Shown here: piece by piece, positions 7,598 through 13,954 of the stretch
Layout of the letters: every line of letters starts with the position of its first letter
How positions within the stretch are numbered: position 1 is the stretch's first letter
Assembly: GCA_029907285.1 (NCBI GenBank)
Contig: JARYMD010000063.1
Coordinates: 1-14,275, forward strand
Direction: 5' to 3'
DNA length: 14,275 nt
From: Verrucomicrobiota bacterium
GTDB lineage: Bacteria > Verrucomicrobiota > Verrucomicrobiia > Limisphaerales > J093
Made by a program: the position numbers and the translations under genes
Notes under the pieces: model-generated
Told to the model about the DNA's origin: nothing
The model's database searches: none
The model's input: only the letters and a program-made list of their open reading frames with translations

Positions 7598-8503
7598 CTA
7601 CGGGTCCCAGCGAAGCGCTTTCAATCGCCCTGCAACCGGCACTGTCTCACAATGCCCGTCCGCAAACCCAATCACAATCGACTTGTGCCGTGGTGTTGCG
7701 AGCACTTCGTCAGCGCCACCGCTCGAATTCCAACCACCGGACACCTCAAAAATCATCACCGTTGTCGCGGGCGACTCGATTTGCTTGAGCGACACCCCGC
7801 TCAGTTTGCGGTTGAACCCGTAATGCGCGCGTTCTGTGCCGGCCCCTTCCGGGCACTTGAAAACTGTCTCGTTCCCCACGTAAGAAATTATCGCGTCACA
7901 CCATTTGTCCGCCGATGGCAGCGTGCCGTTGTTCTCGTCCGCATAAATCATGAGGCCAAGGCAGAGCTGCTTGACATTGCTTATGCAACTGATGCTCGAC
8001 GCTTTCTGCTTGGCGGCGGCCAATCCCGGCAACAGCATGCCTGCGAGCAGCGGAAGCAGCACAAGAAACACGGCCGAGACAATCGTGCCCGCAAGTGCAA
8101 ACCCGCGCGCGGAGCGGTCGCCAGTCTTCGAGCTCTTGTTCAATGCAACTATGCCGAGTATCAACCCTGCCACAGCAGTCAGACCGCAAGTTACGATTCC
8201 CAAAATACCGAGCACCAGCGATGCAATCGCAAGCCCGCTCGTTTTGCCCTGTGGCACGGAGCCGGCGGGTTGCCCGGGCGCAACCGGCTGTTCAGGCGCA
8301 ATCCGCGGCGGTGCATTTGGCGAATCATGCGCACGCAGAGCTTCGGCAAATTCAACGAATTCCCTTGCCGGCCGCCATTCGGGAGCGTCTTGTTTGCGTA
8401 TTGGCGTGACAGCGCTCACTCTCCCCTCTGCTATCCACTGCCGGACTTCGGCCTCGGTCACTGGGCCGTATTCCTGCCCGTCCTTGCCAAGAATTGTGTA
8501 CAT
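7598..8503 (-). CDS. GYF_2-DUF4190-pseudopilin-like membrane protein
   Basis: The 301-residue protein combines three parts. Residues 1-55 (M-Y-T-I-L-G-K-D-G-Q-E-Y-G-P-V-T ... E-W-R-P) match the GYF_2 domain. After a proline-rich linker, residues about 88-160 hold two hydrophobic segments of DUF4190 type (S-L-V-L-G-I-L-G-I and the A-G-L-I-L-G-I-V-A-L-N region, then A-L-A-G-T-I-V-S-A-V-F). Residues about 155-290 resemble the soluble part of the abundant type II-like pseudopilin proteins of Planctomycetes and Verrucomicrobia: L-L-P-G-L-A-A-A-K-Q-K-A ... N-V-K-Q-L-C-L-G-L ... and a C-terminal H-x8-D-G-H motif at 273-284. The normal prepilin N-terminus is absent and the DUF4190 helices take its place. 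It should be an inner-membrane protein of unknown function. Its 5' end faces the Tat-exported oxidoreductase gene across a 208-bp divergent region. Confidence 0.82.
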   Translation of the reverse strand: MYTILGKDGQEYGPVTEAEVRQWIAEGRVSAVTPIRKQDAPEWRPAREFVEFAEALRAHDSPNAPPRIAPEQPVAPGQPAGSVPQGKTSGLAIASLVLGILGIVTCGLTAVAGLILGIVALNKSSKTGDRSARGFALAGTIVSAVFLVLLPLLAGMLLPGLAAAKQKASSISCISNVKQLCLGLMIYADENNGTLPSADKWCDAIISYVGNETVFKCPEGAGTERAHYGFNRKLSGVSLKQIESPATTVMIFEVSGGWNSSGGADEVLATPRHKSIVIGFADGHCETVPVAGRLKALRWDP

Positions 8504-8577
8504 AGGCTTTTTGAACTATGCAGAGTTGCTACAGTCTTGTCGCTGCGAATGCAAGCACAGTCTCAGTGCATTTTGGT

Positions 8578-8587
8578 TTTGATCAAA
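8578..8587. promoter_or_regulatory. Palindrome TTTGATCAAA (candidate operator)
   Basis: A perfect 10-bp palindrome lies inside the slightly longer near-palindrome GGTTTTGATCAAACC (8575-8589), in the divergent region between the GYF_2 and Gfo/Idh/MocA genes. The position suits a transcription-factor site, but no regulator can be named. Confidence 0.3.
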
Positions 8588-8615
8588 CCGCCGGGCTGGC
8601 ACACAGTTGCCCGAA

Positions 8616-8647
8616 ATGAATTCACTGCCAAATGAACTTGAATTCAT
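8616..8647. promoter_or_regulatory. Paired TGAATTCA palindromes (candidate operator)
   Basis: The 8-bp palindrome TGAATTCA occurs at 8617-8624 and again at 8639-8646, 22 bp apart start to start, or about two helical turns. With flanks they form a 9-bp inverted repeat around a 14-nt spacer. They lie 65-96 bp upstream of the Gfo/Idh/MocA start in the divergent intergenic region, as expected for a dimeric regulator. No binding protein can be named. Confidence 0.4.
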
Positions 8648-8680
8648 CATCCACAAAACACGTCTGTTCCATCAATGTCA

Positions 8681-8707
8681 GTCTGACAGGTCTGACAGGT
8701 CTGACTT
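8681..8707 (+). repeat. 9-bp tandem repeat GTCTGACAG (nearly three copies)
   Basis: Two exact copies of GTCTGACAG (8681-8689 and 8690-8698) and a third with a changed end (GTCTGACTT, 8699-8707) lie directly before the start codon at 8712, in the place of a ribosome-binding site. In the upstream-extended reading frame they would encode S-D-R-S-D-R-S-D, which is one reason the later start is preferred. Confidence 0.75.
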
Positions 8708-8711
8708 CGTA

Positions 8712-10034
8712 ATGAAACCAAACATGAAAACACACTCTTCTCTTACCCGCAGGCATTTCCTGGCCGCTGCAGCAACTGCAGCTTCACCACTGCTGCTGCC
8801 GTCGCACATCTGGGCGGCTGCTCCGGAATCACGCCCCAACAACAGAATCACCACGGGGTTCATCGGCACCGGCACTCAGGGCCGCCATCTCATGAACTGT
8901 TTCCTGCCCCACCCAGATGTCCAGGTCGTGGCCGTCTGTGACGTGGACACAAACCGCCGCGAGTACCACAAGAAAAAAGTCGAGGAGTTCTATTCCACCA
9001 AGCAGGACAAGGACTTCAAAGGATGCGCTGCTTACAACGATTTCCGCGAGCTGCTCGCACGCAAAGACATCGATACCGTGGTCATCGCCACTCCTGACCA
9101 TTGGCACGCTTACCCGGTTGTCATGGCCGCAAAAGAAAAGAAAGACATCTACTGCGAAAAACCCCTTTCTCTAACGATTCACGAGGCCCGCGCAATGGCA
9201 ATCGCCGTCCGCGAAAACGAGTGTGTATTCCAAACCGGCTCGATGCAGCGGTCCGACAGCGCGTTTTGGAAGGGGTGCATGCTTGTGCGCAACGGTGCAA
9301 TCGGCGAAATCAAAGAGGTGTATGTGTCTGTCGGCGGCCCCAGCAAATGGTGCGATCTCCCCGAAGAACCGCTCGAACCCGGCTTGGACTGGGACATGTG
9401 GCTTGGCCCTGCTCCGCTCCGCCCTTACAACTCTGTCCTGAGTCCGCGCCGTGACCCAAAGAACATCGTTCACCAGCATTTCCCGGATTGGCGTTCCTAT
9501 CGCGAGTACTCCGGCGGTGGCATGACAGATTGGGGCGCACATCACTTCGACATTGCACAATGGGGGCTTGGCATGGACGAAAGCGGCCCCATCGAGATCA
9601 TTCCGCCAGACGGCAAGAACGTGAAACGGCTCACCTACAAATACGCCAACGGCACCATCATGTACCACGGCGGATTGCAGGGATACAACTTCGGCGTCGT
9701 GTTTGTCGGAACAAAAGGCAAGGTCTGCGTTGACCGCGGCCGGTTCCAAGCCGAGCCGGAATCGCTGATGCGAGAAAACTTCGATCAATTGCCAATAAAG
9801 CTCTACAAGAGCACAAACCATTGCAAAGATTTCGTCGATTGCGTGCGAAGTCGTAAACGCCCAATCTGCGACGTCGAAGTCGGCGCACGCTCGGTCACAG
9901 TCTGTCACCTTGGGAACCTTGCCTGTTGGAACAACCGCCCGCTCAAATGGAACCCACAAACAGAAAGGTTTGTCGGCGACGACGAGGCCAACACATGGCT
10001 CGACGTGCCAAAACGCGGACCATGGAAGGTCTGA
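8712..10034 (+). CDS. Tat-exported Gfo/Idh/MocA family oxidoreductase
   Basis: From ATG 8712 the protein has 440 residues. The N-terminus carries a twin-arginine signal (L-T-R-R-H-F-L at 11-17, then an alanine-rich hydrophobic stretch to about 36), so it is probably exported folded with its nucleotide bound. The Rossmann domain has G-T-G-T-Q-G (52-57), V-A-V-C-D-V-D (73-79) and the family E-K-P (149-151). The second domain shows W-D-M-W-L-G-P-A-P (227-235), typical of the Bacteroidetes/Planctomycetes-type C-terminus, and the G-G-G-M-T-D-W-G-A-H-H-F-D region (268-280) with likely catalytic histidines. The expected activity is NAD(P)-dependent oxidation or reduction of a sugar or glycoside, substrate unknown. 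The ORF is open upstream to 8607, but that adds repeat-encoded residues before the Tat signal; ATG 8724 is an equally possible start. It overlaps the next gene by 13 bp. Confidence 0.9.
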   Translation: MKPNMKTHSSLTRRHFLAAAATAASPLLLPSHIWAAAPESRPNNRITTGFIGTGTQGRHLMNCFLPHPDVQVVAVCDVDTNRREYHKKKVEEFYSTKQDKDFKGCAAYNDFRELLARKDIDTVVIATPDHWHAYPVVMAAKEKKDIYCEKPLSLTIHEARAMAIAVRENECVFQTGSMQRSDSAFWKGCMLVRNGAIGEIKEVYVSVGGPSKWCDLPEEPLEPGLDWDMWLGPAPLRPYNSVLSPRRDPKNIVHQHFPDWRSYREYSGGGMTDWGAHHFDIAQWGLGMDESGPIEIIPPDGKNVKRLTYKYANGTIMYHGGLQGYNFGVVFVGTKGKVCVDRGRFQAEPESLMRENFDQLPIKLYKSTNHCKDFVDCVRSRKRPICDVEVGARSVTVCHLGNLACWNNRPLKWNPQTERFVGDDEANTWLDVPKRGPWKV

Positions 10035-11227
10035 TCCGCCGCATCCGCCCAGCGGCATCGCTGTTGGGGGTTATTGCAACCGCGGCGATGATGGCGGGCG
10101 ACACCGCCCGCCCCGGCCCATACGCCCAGTGGCGAAACGGTCCGCCCAACGATCCGTCTTTTTTCCCAATCGCAGTCTGGCTCCAATCGCCGTCAAAAGC
10201 TCAGGCCTACCTCAAAGCAGGAGTTAATACCTACGTCGGCCTCTGGCGCGGCCCAACAGAATCACAACTGGCCACGCTCAAACAGGCCGGCATGAAGGTC
10301 GTCTGCGAATTCAACGAAGTCGCCCGCCGTCACCTCGACGATCCAACAATCGTCGGTTGGATGCACGGCGATGAACCCGACAATGCGCAGCCGTTGCCGA
10401 ACGGACAGGGCTACGGCCCGCCAATACCGCCCGAGCGCATAATCCAAGACTACCAGAAACTCAAAAACGAAGACCCAACCCGTCCCGTTCTCCTCAACCT
10501 CGGCCAAGGCGTCGCATGGGACGGCTGGCACGGCCGCGGCGTTCGTACCAATCACCCCGAGGATTACCCCGAGTACTGCAAAGGAGGCGACATCGTGTCG
10601 TTCGATATCTACCCGGTTGTGCACGACCGCCCCCAGGTCAGCGGCAAGCTCTGGTACGTCGCCACCGGCGTCGAGCGCCTCGTCAAATGGACCGATGGCC
10701 TCAAGCCGGTCTGGAATTGCCTCGAGTGCACCAGAATATCGCATCCCACAGCCAAACCCACGCCTCGGCAGGTCCGTGCCGAAGCCTGGATGGCAATCAT
10801 CCATGGCTCACGCGGTCTGATCTGGTTCGTCCACGAATGGAAACCGAAGTTCAACGAATCAGCGCTCCTTGACGACCCTGAGATGCTCGACGCCGTCACC
10901 CGCATTAACCACGAAGTGCGCGGTCTTGCCCCGGCCATAAACTCTCCACCCATTACAGACTCAGTCAAGGTCAATTCTTCCAATTCAACCGTGCCAATCG
11001 CATGGACCACCCGCCCCCATGGCGGCCACTTGTATCTGTTCGCAGTTGCAATGCGGCCCGGCGAAACCATGGCGGATTTCGCGCTCAAAGGGCTGACGGA
11101 AACCGGTTCAGTCGATGTTCTCGGCGAGAACCGGCAAATCAACCTTCAAAACGGGCGATTCACTGACCGATTTGCCGAATGGGACGTCCACCTCTACAAG
11201 ATCGCCGCCCCGCCTTCCCCACGGTGA
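10022..11227 (+). CDS. Putative exported glycoside hydrolase-like protein (clan GH-A-like TIM barrel, family unassigned)
   Basis: From ATG 10022 the protein has 401 residues and an N-terminal basic and hydrophobic stretch (R-R-I-R then about residues 10-25) that suits a signal peptide. The middle looks like a retaining TIM-barrel glycosidase. Glu118 in W-M-H-G-D-E-P-D sits where the acid/base of clan GH-A usually follows strand 4. Glu235 in V-W-N-C-L-E-C is a candidate nucleophile at the end of strand 7, followed by A-W-M-A-I-I-H-G-S-R-G-L-I-W-F. Residues about 320-395 are a beta-rich C-terminal region. I do not recognise a defined CAZy family, so glycosidase activity is an inference from fold-like pattern and position. 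The start overlaps the oxidoreductase stop by 13 bp, implying translational coupling; 27 bp separate it from the beta-helix gene. A longer start at 9926 would lie deep inside the upstream gene. Confidence 0.72.
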   Translation: MEGLIRRIRPAASLLGVIATAAMMAGDTARPGPYAQWRNGPPNDPSFFPIAVWLQSPSKAQAYLKAGVNTYVGLWRGPTESQLATLKQAGMKVVCEFNEVARRHLDDPTIVGWMHGDEPDNAQPLPNGQGYGPPIPPERIIQDYQKLKNEDPTRPVLLNLGQGVAWDGWHGRGVRTNHPEDYPEYCKGGDIVSFDIYPVVHDRPQVSGKLWYVATGVERLVKWTDGLKPVWNCLECTRISHPTAKPTPRQVRAEAWMAIIHGSRGLIWFVHEWKPKFNESALLDDPEMLDAVTRINHEVRGLAPAINSPPITDSVKVNSSNSTVPIAWTTRPHGGHLYLFAVAMRPGETMADFALKGLTETGSVDVLGENRQINLQNGRFTDRFAEWDVHLYKIAAPPSPR

Positions 11228-11254
11228 CCCGAAATCAAACCGAACTATGCCAAC

Positions 11255-12529
11255 ATGAAGAACTCAAGCAAGAGCTTCGTTCTGTGCCTGGCGATATTAA
11301 CAGCCACGTCGATCGCCCAGGATCAAACCTCGCTCAACGTGCTCGACTTCGGCGCCGCAGGCGATGGAACAACCGATGACACCGCCGCTTTCCAAAAAGC
11401 CCTCGATCAAGCAGCAAAACGCGGCGGCGGACAGGTCATCGCGCCGCGCGGCAATTACTTGTTTGCCGGACATCTCAACGTGCCGCCAGCCGTCACCCTG
11501 CGCGGTGTTTGGGAGTCCGTGCCCGCCCACAACGGATTGCGCGATCGCGGCCTGCCAAAACCCACGGACGATGGCACCACTTTCCTCGTAACCGAAAACG
11601 CCGGCAACGAAGACGGCCCGCCATTCATCACGCTCAACCACAACAGCACCATCAAAGGCGTCGTCATTTATTACCCGAAACAGAAGATCGACGACGTGCC
11701 AGACCCCTACCCGTGGGCGATTGCCATGCGCGGCAAAAACCCGGCTGTCCTCTCCGTCGAACTCCTGAACCCCTACAACGGAATCGACGCCACAAGAAAC
11801 GAACGCCACTTGATCCGCGACGTTCACGGCCAGCCGCTCCGCCGCGGCATCTACGTGGACCAAATCTACGACATCGGCAGAATCGAAAACGTCCATTTCA
11901 ACCCATGGTGGAGCACGAAACCAAAGTTGTTCGGCTGGCAAATGACCAACGGCGTCGCCTTCGCTTTCGGGCGCACTGACTGGCAGTACGTCTTCAACAC
12001 GTTCTGCTTCGGGTACTCGGTTGGCTACCACTTCATCAAAACCAGCGCAGGAGTATGCAACGGAAATTTCCTGGGCATCGGCGCCGATGATTGTTACACC
12101 GCTGTCGTCGTGGAAGAATCAGCCCCTTTCGGCCTGTTGATCACCAACGGTGAATTCGTGTCTTTCCATGGACCCGACCCAACCATGGTCGAAGTCAAGA
12201 GCACTCACAGCGGCTCTGTGCGGTTTGTCAACTGCGCCTTCTGGGGGCCTTGCAATCAAATCGCCAAAATCGCCGGCCGTGGCACCGTTGGGTTTGGCGA
12301 TTGCACGTTTGTTCAGTGGGACAAACCAAAAGAAGGCCGCCATGCAATTCAAGCCAACGGCGGTTCTGTTATCGTTCGCGGTTGCGAGTTCAGGGAAGCC
12401 AAAGCCCAGATCGAGTTGGGCGAGGGCGTCCGCCGCGCCATCATAACTGACAACCTCGTGACCGGCCCCGTCCGCATCGTCAACCGCACCACTGGCGCAG
12501 TCCAGATAAGCAACAACGTCGGCCAGTAA
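11255..12529 (+). CDS. Secreted pectate-lyase-superfamily-like parallel beta-helix protein
   Basis: The 424-residue protein begins with a clear signal peptide (about residues 1-21, ending S-I-A). The mature N-terminus N-V-L-D-F-G-A-A-G-D-G-T-T-D-D-T-A-A-F (28-46) is the hallmark of the Pectate_lyase_3/right-handed parallel beta-helix group, followed by G-G-G-Q-V-I-A-P-R-G-N-Y. Later residues show the short turns expected of a beta-helix, for example S-V-R-F-V-N-C-A-F-W (321-330) and S-V-I-V-R-G-C-E-F (371-379). Members act on, or bind, polysaccharides outside the cell; no catalytic residues can be assigned confidently, so lyase activity is not claimed. It starts 27 bp after the putative glycosidase gene on the same strand, suggesting one operon. 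The start is supported by the signal peptide; there is no obvious Shine-Dalgarno. Confidence 0.85.
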   Translation: MKNSSKSFVLCLAILTATSIAQDQTSLNVLDFGAAGDGTTDDTAAFQKALDQAAKRGGGQVIAPRGNYLFAGHLNVPPAVTLRGVWESVPAHNGLRDRGLPKPTDDGTTFLVTENAGNEDGPPFITLNHNSTIKGVVIYYPKQKIDDVPDPYPWAIAMRGKNPAVLSVELLNPYNGIDATRNERHLIRDVHGQPLRRGIYVDQIYDIGRIENVHFNPWWSTKPKLFGWQMTNGVAFAFGRTDWQYVFNTFCFGYSVGYHFIKTSAGVCNGNFLGIGADDCYTAVVVEESAPFGLLITNGEFVSFHGPDPTMVEVKSTHSGSVRFVNCAFWGPCNQIAKIAGRGTVGFGDCTFVQWDKPKEGRHAIQANGGSVIVRGCEFREAKAQIELGEGVRRAIITDNLVTGPVRIVNRTTGAVQISNNVGQ

Positions 12530-12579
12530 ACCGCGCCTCCGCCGGCTCGTTGACACACTCGATCGCCAAGTCGGCGGCC

Positions 12580-12592
12580 CGGCTCACAGCCG
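12580..12592. terminator. Small hairpin in convergent gap (weak terminator candidate)
   Basis: CGGCT (12580-12584) pairs perfectly with AGCCG (12588-12592) around a 3-nt loop, in the 147-bp gap between the converging beta-helix and oxidoreductase genes. The stem is short and has no T-tract. Nothing coding is seen in the rest of the gap. Confidence 0.25.
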
Positions 12593-12676
12593 TTCCCCGC
12601 GCCCTGTGCTGTGCCAGTCGGCAAGCTTGGCCAACACCGTTTTCCCCGGCGCTGGCACGGAAGATTCGCGCAGCCA

Positions 12677-13834
12677 TTACGCACCGTAATCTCTCCCAAA
12701 CGTGATCCTGTTATCACTGAAACTTTCCACCGACCGCGTCTTTTGATGAAAACGGTGCGCGTTCTTCAATATGCCCTCCCGCGTGTAGAACGGCGCCGAC
12801 CCCGGCAATGGAATCTCAACCTTCGCCCCCGAATGGGCCGATTGATAAATCGCCGTGATCAGTTCGATCGGACGGCGGCCTTCCAGCCCGTCTATTAGCA
12901 GCCGTTCTCCGCCCTCGATTGCGGCCAACATGTTCGACACCTGGCCATCGTGCCCCTCGAACTCCAGCGGCGGCACCGAATCATGCAGTGCCTGAATTTC
13001 CGCTGTCAGCCGGAGGTTTTCCTCAGGGAATCCGTTGTCGCGCTGACGCGATGCGCACACGCGCCACGGTATCCCAACGCGCGCGTGTTCACCCTGAAAT
13101 ACAATCTGTTGTTCTTCCCCGTGATGTACAAGAGACGCCGTTATCTGTCCGACCCCGCCGTCCGGATAGACAAGCAACGCAGTCGAAAAATCTTCAACTT
13201 CGGAATTGTCGTGATTGAGATTGGCCATGAACGCATCAACCTGCCGCGGCACCCCGCGCATCCAGAGAAACAAATCAATCTGGTGAACAGCATGATTAAT
13301 CGTGCATCCGCCCCCTTCCTTGTCCCATGTGCCGCGCCACCATAGATCGTAATATCTGCTTCCGCGCCACCAGAACGAATCCACTTGCGCGTGCAAAATC
13401 CGCCCAACAATCCCTGAATCCAACACCCGCTTCAGTCTTTGAACCGCAGTCTTGAACCGGTTCTGCGCCACTACCGACAACAATCGCCCTGACTTGCGCG
13501 ACGCTTCAATCATCGCATCGCATTCGGCCAGAGACGGTGCCATTGGCTTTTCCACCAAAACGTGTTTCCCGGCTTCGAGCAGAGCCACGCTCGTCGGCGC
13601 ATGCTCGAAAGGCGGAAGACACACCGACGCCAGATCGAATTCTGCCCCGTTGATCAAATCACGCGCCGTTTTGAATACGGGAACATTCAACCCGTATTGA
13701 GCCGCTTTCGCCTGCGCCTTCTCGACCTGAATATCCGCAACCGCCACTATTTCACATCGGTCCCGGAACCTCAGATAAGCCTGGATGTGGCTGTCTGAAA
13801 TCGCGCCTGTTCCAACAATTGCTGCTTTAATCAT
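12677..13834 (-). CDS. Cytoplasmic Gfo/Idh/MocA family oxidoreductase
   Basis: The 385-residue protein lacks a signal peptide. Its Rossmann domain begins I-K-A-A-I-V-G-T-G-A-I-S (2-13) and includes V-A-V-A-D-I-Q (30-36) and the family E-K-P (95-97). The substrate domain carries G-G-G-C-T-I-N-H-A-V-H-Q-I-D (174-187), with His184 the likely catalytic histidine; Asn180 replaces the aspartate common at that place. It should oxidise or reduce a sugar, inositol or related compound with NAD(P); the substrate is unknown. It is distinct in sequence from the Tat-exported member at 8712, so the window has one exported and one cytoplasmic paralogue family member. Upstream on the same strand is the UroD-family gene, 120 bp away, with a twin-hairpin element between them. 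It has the clearest Shine-Dalgarno of the window. Confidence 0.9.
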   Translation of the reverse strand: MIKAAIVGTGAISDSHIQAYLRFRDRCEIVAVADIQVEKAQAKAAQYGLNVPVFKTARDLINGAEFDLASVCLPPFEHAPTSVALLEAGKHVLVEKPMAPSLAECDAMIEASRKSGRLLSVVAQNRFKTAVQRLKRVLDSGIVGRILHAQVDSFWWRGSRYYDLWWRGTWDKEGGGCTINHAVHQIDLFLWMRGVPRQVDAFMANLNHDNSEVEDFSTALLVYPDGGVGQITASLVHHGEEQQIVFQGEHARVGIPWRVCASRQRDNGFPEENLRLTAEIQALHDSVPPLEFEGHDGQVSNMLAAIEGGERLLIDGLEGRRPIELITAIYQSAHSGAKVEIPLPGSAPFYTREGILKNAHRFHQKTRSVESFSDNRITFGRDYGA

Positions 13835-13841
13835 AAATGTC

Positions 13842-13847
13842 TTCTCC
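13842..13847 (-). promoter_or_regulatory. Shine-Dalgarno of the cytoplasmic oxidoreductase
   Basis: On the minus strand GGAGAA ends 7 nt before the ATG at 13834. It supports that start and is the only canonical ribosome-binding site found before a gene in this window. Confidence 0.7.
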
Positions 13848-13894
13848 CGACTGAACGCATGGACGCTACAGGTGAATCTTCAATGACCTCGTAG

Positions 13895-13939
13895 CCGCGG
13901 ACGTTAGTCCGCGGATGCCGCCGACTTATGTCGGCGGCA
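13895..13939. repeat. Twin-hairpin REP-like palindromic element
   Basis: Two adjacent perfect stem-loops: CCGCGGAC (13895-13902) with GTCCGCGG (13907-13914) around GTTA, and TGCCGCCGAC (13916-13925) with GTCGGCGGCA (13930-13939) around TTAT. The two stems share the form CCG-rich arm, -GAC, 4-nt loop, GTC-. The paired-palindrome layout, the high GC and the intergenic position are typical of REP/BIME-type elements. It could also attenuate readthrough from the UroD-family gene into the oxidoreductase. Copy number in the genome is unknown. Confidence 0.65.
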
Positions 13940-13954
13940 AGATATGCACCAGTT

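Noticed and set aside
6407..8635. 742-residue open frame on the plus strand
   Set aside because: It runs antisense through both the isomerase and GYF_2 genes and the gap between them. Its composition (many H, R, C) is that of a shadow frame in GC-rich DNA.
9171..10058. 295-residue open frame on the minus strand
   Set aside because: It is antisense to the Tat-exported oxidoreductase, which has clear motifs along its whole length.
11297..12031. 244-residue open frame on the minus strand
   Set aside because: It is antisense to the beta-helix gene and has no signal peptide or recognisable domain.
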